64,000 nucleotides of DNA from Pedobacter petrophilus (GCF_009674725.1 NZ_WKKH01000019.1:1-64000); one strand, 5' to 3'; positions 9,077 through 18,899 are shown, counted from the first letter of the stretch. The notes: generated by a model not told the origin, from the letters alone. Numbers and translations: made by a program.

Positions 9077-9664
9077 ATGAAAAAGTTAATTTATGTAATG
9101 GCAATTTCTGCTTCAGCATTAGCATTTCAAGCCTGCAGTGGCGAAAACAAAGATGCTAAAGAAAGCGCAGACAGTTTAAACCAGGCGAAAGACACGACTA
9201 CAAACGAAGCCGCAACGGGCGGAATCGCCGTTGATGATGCAGATTCTAAATTTGCAACAACCGCAGCTGTAGGCGGAATGGCTGAAGTGGAGTTAGGCAA
9301 GTTAGCCCTTCAAAAAAGCAGTAATGCGCAGGTTAAAGAATTTGCAACAATGATGGTTACAGATCATGGCAACGCAAACATGGAGTTAATGACGATTGCA
9401 AAAACCAAAAACATCACGCTTCCAACAACTCTTGATGCAGATCACCAGAAAAAATTAGATGATTTAAGTAAAAAATCTGGCGCAGATTTCGACAAAGCAT
9501 ATGTGAGTGATATGATCGACGGACACAAATCTACCTTAAAGTTAATGGAAGATGAATCGAAAAACGCTAAAGATGTTGAATTAAAGGGTTTTGCTACCAA
9601 AACTGCACCTATTGTTCAAAGTCATTTAGTTATGATTAATAAAATTAACGATTCGATGAAATAG
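9077..9664 (+). CDS. DUF4142 lipoprotein
   Basis: 195-residue lipoprotein. I place the start at the internal ATG at 9077 rather than 9044, because it gives a clean lipoprotein signal (MKKLIYVMAISASALAFQAC, lipobox Cys at residue 20). The mature part has a low-complexity Ala/Asp/Lys linker. A helical domain follows, from about residue 65 to the end, with the DUF4142 pattern EVELGKLALQKSSNAQVKEF, DHGNANMELM and KAYVSDMIDGHKSTLKLMED. Members are predicted ferritin-like periplasmic helical bundles; function is not established. A bidirectional terminator follows. Confidence 0.85.
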   Translation: MKKLIYVMAISASALAFQACSGENKDAKESADSLNQAKDTTTNEAATGGIAVDDADSKFATTAAVGGMAEVELGKLALQKSSNAQVKEFATMMVTDHGNANMELMTIAKTKNITLPTTLDADHQKKLDDLSKKSGADFDKAYVSDMIDGHKSTLKLMEDESKNAKDVELKGFATKTAPIVQSHLVMINKINDSMK

Positions 9665-9690
9665 TTGATCGAACCGCTTCAAACAACAGA

Positions 9691-9724
9691 AAAAATCCTG
9701 GAATTAAGTTCCGGGATTTTTTTT
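9691..9724. terminator. Bidirectional terminator between convergent genes
   Basis: AATCCTGGAA pairs with TTCCGGGATT (one T-G pair) around TTAAG, flanked by A-rich sequence on the left and eight T on the right. It can stop transcription from both sides. It overlaps the last codons of the minus-strand oxidoreductase gene. Confidence 0.85.
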
Positions 9725-11440
9725 GCTTTGAATTTGTTTAAGTATTTCCATCGAGGCCATTTCACTAAAATCTATGCCTGAATAATCGGGATTGTAACCA
9801 CCAATATAAGGCACAGCCATCATAGAAATTCGATCATTTGCTTCTTCAGAATCATCTAAAACCTGAAAGGAATCATTAATTTTAATTCCGGGAACGCGTA
9901 AAAAATACTCTCCTTGCTTATCCTTTTCCACCAGTTTGTTTCCATCCTCAACTTCTTTCTTGCCTTTTGCCTTGGATTTAAAATTTAACGTAGCCGGGCT
10001 AATGGTTCCGCCTTCCACTAAACCTTTAAAAGGAAAATCTTCATACGATAAATGTGGCTGGCCAATGCAGTTAACAAACGTTTTGTATACAACAGAAATT
10101 TCTTCACCATGCTCATTTGTATAGGTGTATTTTGCACCGCCTTTCTCTTCAGGATCTACCACACCATTTTCGCCAACAGAAACTATTTCGAGTACGCCGG
10201 CATCATGTAAGGCCATTAAATCCCTACAAGAACTTTGTGGTACAAACGCAATCACAATAGAAATAAGCGGCATCAACGCTTTTTGTAGGCGCTGCATATC
10301 TTCTGCACATAGATATTTAGCGGGGTAATTCATTGCGAAACTCAAAACGGCTAATGCCTCTTTCCAATAAATAGATTCTTCGCGATTAATCGACTTCTCG
10401 GCTTCTTCATATTCTTTTTTAAATAAATCGAATGCCGGAACATTTTCCCGGTAAGACATCATGGCATCCACAAAGTCTTCCAAATCCAGGTCCTTTATTT
10501 TTTTATAAAATGCAGGATCTTTTTTCTTAAACTGATCTTTAAAGTTTTTCTCAAATACATAATCGAGCGAGATGAAACCACCGTTATCTTTAATATATTT
10601 CTGAATTTGAGCCTTACTTAACGTTGCGTCTTTTCCTAAATGAGAATCTTCCAGGTGAAAGCGAATGGCAGGGAGCAAGCCATTTCTGGAATGCATAACA
10701 ATCTTAAACTGATCATTATCTTTATCAAGAACAAATTTATATTTCCCATCTTTCTCTTCGCGAAAAACACCATTGTTTCTGGCCAGGGTCCTAATCGCAT
10801 CGATTGCCGTAAGCGAAGAGCCCATTAAAGCGATAGGATGATTAAATTTCTTAGCCAGTTTTTGCGGAGGATATGGAGAATCAAAATAGTTTTTGATTTT
10901 GCCTTCATATTTCTTCGGCCAGTTGTGCCCAACACATACAATTACATGATTAAAAACGATAACCTGTTTACCATCAACTACTACACTGACTTCATCGTTT
11001 TTTGCATCATCAATGATATCTGTTACCTGCGTATTAAGGTGAATATTGGTGACGATGCCATTATCATCTGCAACTTTTTTAAGTAAATCAAACTGTGCAG
11101 ACAAGTATTCCCCAAAAAACAGCCTGGGTAAAACTTTATATTCGTTAAAGCTATCTGCGTTGATATTGAATTTAGTTAAGATCGATTTAGGTGCAATTTT
11201 AACCCAATCTTCAATAGAATTAAAAATAACCGGAATCTCATTATCCGATACATTTGTAATGTGTTCTTTATTGGCACCTTCTGTGCTATAGGGCATTCCG
11301 GATCCAAGCGAATTTTTTCGTTCAAAAATATCGATCTCAAGATTTTCAATCCCGGATTCGACCAGTCTTTTGTACATAAAAAGCCCGCTCGGGCCACCGC
11401 CAAGTACGGCTATTTTTTGTTGGTTAGCGCTTTTAGTCAT
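9704..11440 (-). CDS. FAD/NAD(P)-binding protein
   Basis: 578 residues of the FAD-NAD(P)-binding family related to HpyO/NAD_binding_9 (PF13454) proteins. The dinucleotide motif VLGGGPSGLFMYKRL is at residues 12-26, followed by FERKNSLGSGMPYS. VIVCVGHNWPKKY near residue 165 and ALMGSSLTAIDAIRTL near 205 fit a second nucleotide-binding segment. It is soluble, with no signal peptide. The substrate cannot be predicted. It is a single gene, divergently or independently transcribed from its neighbours, and ends in the shared terminator at 9691. Confidence 0.82.
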   Translation of the reverse strand: MTKSANQQKIAVLGGGPSGLFMYKRLVESGIENLEIDIFERKNSLGSGMPYSTEGANKEHITNVSDNEIPVIFNSIEDWVKIAPKSILTKFNINADSFNEYKVLPRLFFGEYLSAQFDLLKKVADDNGIVTNIHLNTQVTDIIDDAKNDEVSVVVDGKQVIVFNHVIVCVGHNWPKKYEGKIKNYFDSPYPPQKLAKKFNHPIALMGSSLTAIDAIRTLARNNGVFREEKDGKYKFVLDKDNDQFKIVMHSRNGLLPAIRFHLEDSHLGKDATLSKAQIQKYIKDNGGFISLDYVFEKNFKDQFKKKDPAFYKKIKDLDLEDFVDAMMSYRENVPAFDLFKKEYEEAEKSINREESIYWKEALAVLSFAMNYPAKYLCAEDMQRLQKALMPLISIVIAFVPQSSCRDLMALHDAGVLEIVSVGENGVVDPEEKGGAKYTYTNEHGEEISVVYKTFVNCIGQPHLSYEDFPFKGLVEGGTISPATLNFKSKAKGKKEVEDGNKLVEKDKQGEYFLRVPGIKINDSFQVLDDSEEANDRISMMAVPYIGGYNPDYSGIDFSEMASMEILKQIQSKKNPGT

Positions 11441-11686
11441 TTAATAATCGATGATCTTTTAATAGGAATTACAACAACGAATACAGGTCGCAGTTCACGT
11501 AGAAATCACTGTTTACACAATCTTAAAAAAAGAAAATTGTTTTGCTGAACGTTAAAAATAGCTGCTGCTAACAGGGAATTAACTGACGTGGAAAATAAAA
11601 AAATGCACTAATCCAAAACCAATACAACTTAAAGTTGTTTTTAGTTCGATTCATTCATGTTTGAGCGCGTGTTTGGGTTTAGATAT

Positions 11687-11716
11687 AGGGATGGGCTTTA
11701 GCCTGTCCCTTTTTTA
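11687..11716. terminator. Hairpin with T-run next to the kinase gene
   Basis: AGGGATGGGC/GCCTGTCCCT stem (two mismatches) around TTTA, followed on the plus strand by six T. No plus-strand gene lies upstream, so it may end an unannotated plus-strand RNA, act downstream of the minus-strand kinase gene, or be a dispersed repeat. A CAACTTAAAGTTG palindrome lies about 60 bases to its left. Confidence 0.45.
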
Positions 11717-11719
11717 TTT

Positions 11720-14215
11720 CTAATTGATTGGCAGGGAAAAATAGAAAGCAGAACCCATTTCCCCATCACTTTCTACCCAAATCTTTCCGTTATGGCGTTG
11801 AATAATCTCGGCACTGAGATATAATCCAATTCCAAAACCAGATATGGTATGATTACTTTGTACGCGGTAATAACGATCGAAAAGTTTCTTCGCATCTTCA
11901 CCGGAAATCCCTATGCCCTGATCTTTAACACTCACAATTACCTCATTTCCTTTAATCTCACAATTAATCCGGATATCGCTTCCATTAGATGAATATTTGT
12001 GTGCATTGCTTAAAAGATTGGAAATGACATTGCCAATTTTATCTCGATCGGCGTATACAACAACCTCGCAGGATAGCGCAAGAATAATTTCATGAGTGGA
12101 AGGAGATATGAAAGTCTCATCTACCGTTTCCTGAAGCAGTTCATCTAACCTGAAAGATGTTTTATCTATCATTAACTTGCCAGATTCTAACCTGGAAACG
12201 TTTAAGAATCCGTTGATCATGGCCGTCATTTTTCTGATCTGGATATGGGTTTTTTCTAATGCATTGCTCGAATATTCATCAGCTTCTAACCTGGATTTCC
12301 GTTGCAATACCTGTACAAAACCATTTATAGCTGTTAAAGGCGTTTTCAACTCGTGACTCACCATCCCAATGAAATCATTTTTCCGAAGTTCATCAAGTTT
12401 ACGCTCCGTAATATCCATGAACATTCCGGAGTATTCAGTTACGTTCCCCGCTTCATTTAAAAACACTTTACCAGTAGCCCTGATCCATTTTTCTTCACCA
12501 GTTTTTAAGTTATTGATCTGGTATTCGGTATCGCTCGAGGTATGGTGGTTCAATGCATCTTCCATAGCGTTCACAATTAGTTCATGATAATCTTTATGAA
12601 TTGCTTTAAAAATCTGCTTTAAAGAAATGTCATGCTCATCCTCCAGGCCTAACAACTCGCGAACGAAACCAGATATAGTAACTTTAAATGTTTGAGGTTC
12701 TACGCTCCAGGTACCCATTTTTCCAGTTTCGATGGCCTGAAGCAATTTTTCTTCGCTATCGGATAATTTCCTGATGTATTGTACCAGATTATTATGGGCT
12801 TGAGCCAACTCTTCGTTTGTGGCAGCAAGTTCTTCGTTTGTTGCGGCGAGTTCCTCATTTGCCACAGCCATTTCTTCATTAATATTTTGCAGTTCTTCCT
12901 GATGCGATTTCCTTTCCGTTACATCTGGCCCTACGGTTGCCAATGCAATAAACTCATTCGAGATCGGGTCTTTTATGGAAATACCATTCCACTCTATCCA
13001 GAAAGGCTTTTGAGTTTTCTCATTCCAATAACGGATTTCTTGGCGGAAGTTTCCGTACTCAACTAAATTACTCAACGCTTTTCTTGCAAAATCCCTGTCC
13101 TGAGGATAGACGCAATCTAATATGGTTCTGTTTGCTACAGAATCCCATCCGAGCTTTTTTAAAGCGATAGGATTTGCATACGTCATCTCGTGATTCAAAT
13201 TTGCGAGAGAGATAAATTCAGAGCTTGCATCAACCAGCGCAGTTAAGTTTTGCCTTTCAAGCTCTGCTAATTTACGCTCCGTAATGTCTACGCAAGAACT
13301 GATATATCCGGCAAAAGTACCATCTGTATTTAAACGTGGCGGACCACTCGCTAAAAGCCAGCGATAATCTCCCTTTTCACTTAATATCCTGAATTCGCCT
13401 GCAAAAGCAATCTTGCTTTCCAAAGCCGAAAGATAGATCCCTACAAAACGATCGCGGTCTTCCGGATGAATAAGATCTGCCCAACCAAAAGCAAGAAGAT
13501 CACTCATTGATCTACCTGTTAAATTCATCCAGGGCTTATTGAAATAAATTGCATTTCCAGTTTCATCACCAACAGCGATATAAATATCAGTGCCTTCGGC
13601 CATTGTTCTAAAACGCTCCTCGCTTTCTGAAAGCGCTTTTACACGCTCAGCCACGCGGTCTTCTAATTCGGTATTTAAAATATGTAAACGGTGTTGTGCC
13701 TTTTGTAATTCTTTATTAGTTACAGAAAGCGCTTCGTTGGTTGTGGCGAGTTCTTCATTTAAGGCTTGTTCCCTGTCTAATGCGGCCTGCCGTTCTGCAG
13801 CAAGCTCCATTGCCTCTCTTTTTAAAACCCTTTCCGTAACATCAATCGCTGTATGCAAAATACAGATTACTTTATCAGATTTATCTTTTACCGCCCGGTA
13901 TTCAAAATCAAAATAAAAGGTTTGTATTTCTCCGTTAATTTCGAGCTGCGCCGCGGTATCTTTCCCGGAAATTATGAGTCCTTCGTTCCATACCCTTTTA
14001 AACATATCTACAAAGGGCTGGCCTTTAAGCTCTGGCAAGGCATCCTCCAAAGATTTTCCAATTACACTTCTATCCTTACCCCAGATGGTAAGCATGGCAT
14101 CATTAGCCTCTTGGATAATGGCATCTTCAGTTACATGTATTGCTGTGGCAGTATGGGTGAGGTTAAAAACCCCGAGTAATTCCTCGCTACTTAAAAGATA
14201 TGATGGACGGCTCAT
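11720..14215 (-). CDS. Soluble multi-PAS sensor histidine kinase
   Basis: 831 residues without membrane spans, so a cytoplasmic sensor kinase. Four PAS domains are seen, near residues 10-130, 205-320, 325-440 and 490-608, the later ones ending in typical PAC segments (ITERK). Two coiled-coil linkers lie between them; the one near 445-490 repeats ANEELAATNEEL. A HisKA domain follows with phospho-acceptor H621 in MVSHELKTPL, then an HATPase domain (N box NLLSNAHKYSS, G1 DQGIGIS, F and G2 boxes FGIGLYLS). There is no receiver domain and no response regulator nearby, so the partner is encoded elsewhere. Ligand or cofactor is unknown. Confidence 0.92.
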   Translation of the reverse strand: MSRPSYLLSSEELLGVFNLTHTATAIHVTEDAIIQEANDAMLTIWGKDRSVIGKSLEDALPELKGQPFVDMFKRVWNEGLIISGKDTAAQLEINGEIQTFYFDFEYRAVKDKSDKVICILHTAIDVTERVLKREAMELAAERQAALDREQALNEELATTNEALSVTNKELQKAQHRLHILNTELEDRVAERVKALSESEERFRTMAEGTDIYIAVGDETGNAIYFNKPWMNLTGRSMSDLLAFGWADLIHPEDRDRFVGIYLSALESKIAFAGEFRILSEKGDYRWLLASGPPRLNTDGTFAGYISSCVDITERKLAELERQNLTALVDASSEFISLANLNHEMTYANPIALKKLGWDSVANRTILDCVYPQDRDFARKALSNLVEYGNFRQEIRYWNEKTQKPFWIEWNGISIKDPISNEFIALATVGPDVTERKSHQEELQNINEEMAVANEELAATNEELAATNEELAQAHNNLVQYIRKLSDSEEKLLQAIETGKMGTWSVEPQTFKVTISGFVRELLGLEDEHDISLKQIFKAIHKDYHELIVNAMEDALNHHTSSDTEYQINNLKTGEEKWIRATGKVFLNEAGNVTEYSGMFMDITERKLDELRKNDFIGMVSHELKTPLTAINGFVQVLQRKSRLEADEYSSNALEKTHIQIRKMTAMINGFLNVSRLESGKLMIDKTSFRLDELLQETVDETFISPSTHEIILALSCEVVVYADRDKIGNVISNLLSNAHKYSSNGSDIRINCEIKGNEVIVSVKDQGIGISGEDAKKLFDRYYRVQSNHTISGFGIGLYLSAEIIQRHNGKIWVESDGEMGSAFYFSLPIN

Positions 14216-14392
14216 TCTACATTTTACGGTGAAAGGTGAAAATTATGTTTTTTTAAGATTTCGTGGAAGAAAATTTTCAAAATAAACAACTCCTATTTTC
14301 TCTACAAATATGGTGATGAAACTCAATTATTTTAATATCTCGATTTACAAAACCCACATTTATAGTAAATGTTTGAGTTACTAATTTTTTAG

Positions 14393-14410
14393 TTATTCAC
14401 ATTATCCACA
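14393..14410 (+). promoter_or_regulatory. Two abutting DnaA-box-like 9-mers
   Basis: TTATTCACA (14393-14401) is followed without a gap by TTATCCACA (14402-14410). The second equals the E. coli DnaA box consensus; the first differs by one base. Both point the same way, in AT-rich DNA. Function is not shown by sequence alone. Confidence 0.4.
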
Positions 14411-14487
14411 GGATGTGTAAAATTTTTTCATGGAATGAAACCAAGATTTCACTAAATTGTTTTTCATAAACAAAGCGACAAAAAAGT

Positions 14488-14580
14488 CCTGTGAGCGGGT
14501 GATCCGCGGAGGGCAGGCACACCATAAAAGGCTAACGCCTTGAAAAGTATAGCCACTTATTTTTGATAAGTGGCTATATT
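14488..14580 (+). ncRNA. Possible structured small RNA ending in a strong terminator
   Basis: Within a 627-base gap without genes there are three successive foldable elements. The first is a nested hairpin (CCTG 14488-14491 with CAGG 14514-14517, enclosing GCGG/CCGC). The second is a hairpin AAGGC-TAAC-GCCTT (14528-14541). The third has a perfect 12-base stem, ATAGCCACTTAT/ATAAGTGGCTAT (14549-14577), followed by a T-rich stretch. The GC content of the first part is above its surroundings. No neighbouring plus-strand gene needs this terminator. No promoter could be assigned and no known RNA family was recognised. The alternative is a dispersed repeat, or a terminator for the HTH gene on the minus strand. 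Confidence 0.35.
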
Positions 14581-14842
14581 TGTTTTGTCAGAAACTGAAT
14601 AAGTAACAGATTAGGTCTTATTCATTTAGATAGTGACCATCTCGGCTATATCTGGTTTGGTTGTTAGAATTATATCAAATTCTTTGTAAGACTTCCCTAA
14701 TATTTAAAATGATTTTTTGCACCGTTATTTGAGATATATATTCCTTATTATGCGGAAATATCAACTTTTCCTTTGCCTTAATCTTTTTTAACTAAAGGTA
14801 TTTTACATCGATTTAGATTCTTTGCAGTAATAGCTAAAGCTT

Positions 14843-15265
14843 TTACTGATACACGAACGTTTCCGTTCTTCTGTTTCTTAGGGGCATAGATTTATGCTGG
14901 TCTTCAGCATGCGCCTGCTCCTCTTCCACACTCAACAAACTGTTGTACTTTTCTAATAAATGAATGTATTTATTCATCCAGAAATATACTGAATTTGAGT
15001 CGCCGGCTGGTTTTGCAGTGGCTTCGACAGGGCGTGCTGTCTCGGGATTGCTTTTGGGAAAAACATCAGGAAAAGAAACTGAAAGATCCTGTCCTAATGA
15101 ATGCCCAATCTGCCAAATGATTTCCTGGTGAAGCCGATCTTGGCCGAACCAATTGTAGATTGTTCTCCTGCTTACATTCAGCTTTCTTGAAAGCTCACTA
15201 ATTCCCATTCGATTTCGGCGTACTACACGCTCTAAAATCTCACCATGTTTTTCTTTTGTTGTCAT
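14843..15265 (-). CDS. Small helix-turn-helix protein
   Basis: 140 residues. The N-terminal 50 form a helix-turn-helix of the Fis/transposase-like or Cro-like type (GISELSRKLNVSRRTIYNWF), preceded by a helical arm. The middle is a Pro/Ala-rich linker, and residues 90-120 (YFWMNKYIHLLEKYNSLLSV) may form an oligomerising coiled coil. I recognise no named regulator. It stands alone on its strand, with 430 bases of gene-free DNA upstream. That DNA contains overlapping GTGCA palindromes in the likely promoter, which suggests autoregulation (inference). Confidence 0.75.
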   Translation of the reverse strand: MTTKEKHGEILERVVRRNRMGISELSRKLNVSRRTIYNWFGQDRLHQEIIWQIGHSLGQDLSVSFPDVFPKSNPETARPVEATAKPAGDSNSVYFWMNKYIHLLEKYNSLLSVEEEQAHAEDQHKSMPLRNRRTETFVYQ

Positions 15266-15328
15266 CGAGATAATTAATTTTTAAGTTTAAAAATTCAATT
15301 AAATCAATATCGGGGACGATTGACGGGA

Positions 15329-15371
15329 CGAAAGTAGAAAAAAGTGCAATATATTGCACAAAACTTGTGCA
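15329..15371 (-). promoter_or_regulatory. Overlapping palindromic operator in the HTH-gene promoter
   Basis: A perfect 16-base palindrome GTGCAATATATTGCAC (15344-15359) overlaps a second inverted repeat TGCACAA-AAC-TTGTGCA (15355-15371), giving three GTGCA half-sites. On the minus strand a near-consensus -7 element (TACTTTCG, 15329-15336) lies just downstream, with a TTG 22 bases before it, so the palindromes fill the spacer and -33 region. The likely ligand is the HTH protein encoded 64 bases downstream. Confidence 0.55.
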
Positions 15372-15695
15372 TTTTTTGACATAGATCAACATTTTGAGAC
15401 CTTTTTAACCGAAAATGCCGTCAAAATAGTAATTAAAGCTGCTTAGCTTGTAATTCAAAAGCTACATCCATAACACTATTTGTCCGGGATTTAATAAGTC
15501 TCCGATCAATCCAATACTTCAAATTATACAAAAAATAAAACGGGATTATAAATTTTGATATTTATGAATACTTACCTAAAAAAGATGTTGGCAATACCAG
15601 GCTATAGTATTGTACTGTAAATAAGAAGTTACCCTACGATATCTTTAAATTTCCAATCTTTGAATATTCTTTTTATCAACCAACTCACTTAAAAA

Positions 15696-18113
15696 ATGAT
15701 TAAAAATTTCTACTCTTATTTATTGATTGCGGGTTCTTTTGTTTCGCTAAATGCAACTGCTCAGGATGCTATTGGCTATCAAACGCCTCCCAAAGAAATT
15801 GCAGATTTATTGCTGGCCAAGCCTACGCCCGGAGTAAGCATTGATGGAAAAGCAGAATGGATCTTATTTAGTGAACGTAATTCTTATCCATCAGTAGAAG
15901 AACTGGCCATGCCAGAGTACCGCATTGCAGGCTTGAGATTAAACCCTAACAACTATTCTCCAAGCAGACAGAATTATATTAATAATTTTAGTCTGAAGAA
16001 TATTAAATCTAACCAAACTACTCAGGTTACAGGCTTGCCTAGCCCGCTATATGCCGGAAACCTTAGCTGGAACCCGGCGGAAACAAAAATTGCATTTACC
16101 AACACCACTCAAAAAGGTGTTGATTTATATATTATTGATATTGCAACAAAAAAGGCAGTAAAAACAAATAAAGCATTTTTAAATGTTGTTTTAGGTAGTG
16201 GCTTAACCTGGTTAAATGATAATACAATAATTTATCGCACCGCTACCAAACCGGCAAGCGCTGCACCTACCAAACCTTTAATGCCTAAAGGGCCAACCAT
16301 TCAGCAAAACTTAGGTAAGGCTGCGCCAAGCGCCACCTATCAGGATTTAATTAAATCTCCCTTTGATGAACAATTGTTCGAGTTTTTTGCTACCTCCCAA
16401 CTGGTAAAAAACACTGCCGGCGTAGAAACGCCAATTGGCAAGCCGGCAATTTACGGTACGGTGAGTTTATCTCCAGATAAAAATTATTTAATGATAGAAA
16501 CCATCCGCAAACCTTTTTCTTACCTGGTTTCTGCCTATGGCTTTCCATCAACCGTTAGCATTACAGATTTAGCTGGCAAAACAGTAAAAGTAGTAGCAGA
16601 ATTACCATCATCAGAAGGTACACCATCTGGCTATGATAACACACAAAACGTGGCCCGCAGCTTTGATTGGAGAGATGATGAGCCAGCTACCTTAGTTTAG
16701 GCTAAGCCTTTAGATAGTGGTTTAATTAAAAAAAATGTTCCCTTTCATGATGCTGTTTATGCTTTAAGCGCACCATTTACCGGAAGCGAAAAAGAATTAT
16801 TTAAAACCCAAACCCGTTACCGTGGCGTACAATGGGGAGATGCAAACCTCGCCCTTGTAATGGAAGGCTTACGAAGCAAGCAAACCAGTAAAGTAAGCAG
16901 ATACAATCCAGCCACTGGCGCAGTAGAAGAACTTTATACCCGCAACCAAACAGATGCCTATGGTAATCCAGGCACTCCGGTAACTACTAAAAACAAATAT
17001 GGTCGCCAGGTAATAAAAACAGTAGATAATGGCACTAAATTATTAATGAATAACCCTATAGGTTCTTCAGAAAAAGGCGATTTACCTTTCCTGGCAAAGT
17101 TCGACCTTGCATCTAAAAAAAATGAAATTATCTGGCGAAGTGCTGAGGGTATATTCGAATATGTTACCGATGTGATCAATCCTGATAAATTGATTTTACT
17201 AACGCGTAAAGAGAGCCAAAAAATCGTTCCAAATTATTTCATCAAAAACCTGGTGCTTCGCATGGCTGATCAGCCAATTACTGATTTCGCTAACCCTTAC
17301 CCATCACTGGATGGCATCACTAAAGAAAAGATTTCTTATAAACGTGCCGATGGGGTTGATCTAACCGGCGATTTGTACCTGCCGAAAGGTTATGACAAAG
17401 TGAAGGATGGTCCGTTACCCACACTGATTTGGGCTTACCCTCGTGAATTCAACTCTGCTGCAGATGCTGCACAAATTCGCGGTTCGAAAGACAAATTTAC
17501 AACCATTAGCTGGGGATCGCCAATTTATTGGGTTACCCGCGGTTATGCCATTTTAGATAATGCAGAAATGCCTATTGTGGCTAAAGATGGCAAAAAACCG
17601 AACGATACTTTTATTGAACAACTTAAACTAAACGCAGAAGCTGCAATTAACAAACTTTCTGATTTAGGCGTTGGTGATAAGAAGAGAATGGCTGTTGGCG
17701 GTCACAGTTATGGCGCCTTCATGACGGCTAATTTACTTGCACATACCGATCTTTTTGCTGCAGGCATTGCCCGTAGCGGAGCCTACAACCGTACCTTAAC
17801 GCCATTTGGTTTCCAAAATGAAGAACGCACCTATTGGCAGGTTCCCCAACTCTATTATGAAATGAGTCCGTTTAGCTATGCTGATAAAATTAAAACGCCA
17901 TTGCTTTTAATTCATGGAGATTCTGACGATAACCCAGGTACTTTCCCAATTAATAGTGAGCGATTATTTAATGCCATTAAAGGCGCTGGTGGCACAACCC
18001 GTTTTGTGTTTTTGCCTTATGAAGCGCACGGATACCGTGGTAAAGAAAACATCCTTCACACCCTATGGGAAGAAGATCAATGGCTGGAAAAGTACGTAAA
18101 AGGAAAAAAATAA
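15696..18113 (+). pseudogene. S9 family peptidase interrupted by one in-frame TAG
   Basis: One continuous frame of 805 codons is broken only by TAG at 16698-16700. Frame and sequence type continue unchanged across it (…EPATLV-stop-AKPLDSG…). A signal peptide covers residues 1-23 (cleavage near ATAQ). The first half is a beta-propeller; the C-terminal part is a prolyl-oligopeptidase-type hydrolase with GGHSYGAFM (nucleophile Ser), HGDSDDNPGTF (Asp) and YEAHGYRG (His). Members are secreted serine peptidases (glutamyl/acylaminoacyl types). At this position I would expect Trp, and TGG to TAG is a single change. It is either a recent pseudogene or a sequencing error; the catalytic half alone is unlikely to work. 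Confidence 0.88.
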
Positions 18114-18134
18114 ATCATCCCTATTGTTATCTAT

Positions 18135-18165
18135 AAAAATGCCTCCAATTGGGGGCATTTTTTTT
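18135..18165 (+). terminator. Terminator after the S9 peptidase gene
   Basis: ATGCCTCC-AATT-GGGGGCAT stem-loop followed by eight T, 22 bases after the stop codon. It can work in both directions because A residues precede it. Confidence 0.9.
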
Positions 18166-18250
18166 GACACTAAAATTTAGGATTGTCTTCGCTTTATGAT
18201 AAACTAAAGCCCCTTCGATTGCCTAAAAATCTAATGGAATTGCTTTTACA

Positions 18251-18888
18251 TTTCTTCTATTCGCCATTGGTTGAAACCAATGGCAATGAATCATAACCAA
18301 ATCGCTATACGAAGCATCCATTCATCGCGGCTTGCTTCAGCTGGCCGCCATAAAAACTAAATCATATATTTCTTCTATTCGCCCTTGGTTGAAACCAATG
18401 GTAATGAATCTATAACCAAATCCCTATACGAAGCATCCATTCATCGCGGCTTGCTTCAGCTGGCCGCCATAAAAACTAAATCATATATTTCTTCTATTCG
18501 CCCTTGGTTGAAACCAATGGTAATGAATCTATAACCAAATCCCTATACGAAGCATCCATTCATCGCGGCTTGCTTCAGCTGGCCGCCATAAAAACTAAAT
18601 CATATATTTCTTCTATTCGCCCTTCGTTGAAACTAATAGCAATGAATTTATAACCATATCGCTATACGAAGCATCCATTCATCGCGGCTTGCTTCAGCTG
18701 GCCGCCAATACTAAATCATATATTTTCTTCTATTCGCCATTGGTTGAAACCAAAGGCATGAATCTATAACCAGATCGCTATACGAAGCATCCATTTCATC
18801 GCGGCCTGCTTCAGCTGGCCGCCATAAAAACTAATCATATATTTCCTTCTATTCGCCATTGGTTGAAACCAATGGCAATGAATCTATA
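18251..18888. repeat. Tandem array of ~119-base units with two hairpins each
   Basis: Five complete units and one partial unit start at 18251, 18369, 18488, 18607, 18724 and 18842 (unit lengths 118, 119, 119, 117, 118). Units 2 and 3 are identical over 119 bases. Each unit holds the palindrome CCATTGGTTGAAACCAATGG or a decayed form, and a second GC-rich hairpin (GCGGCTTGC-TTCA-GCTGGCCGC). Outer units keep the first palindrome intact; units 2-4 have mismatches. No open frame runs through it. The GC-rich part resembles a single element at 23911. Confidence 0.93.
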
Positions 18889-18899
18889 GTTAAGAGAAT

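Noticed and set aside
13853-14285. Plus-strand frames opposite the histidine kinase
   Set aside because: Antisense shadows of a clear kinase gene, with no signal, domain or promoter.
14286-14600. Chromosomal replication origin
   Set aside because: Only two DnaA-like boxes are present, no dnaA or dnaN is nearby, and the ribosomal clusters to the right would be transcribed against the fork.
18251-18888. CRISPR array
   Set aside because: Units repeat over their full length with no unique spacers, and no cas genes are present.
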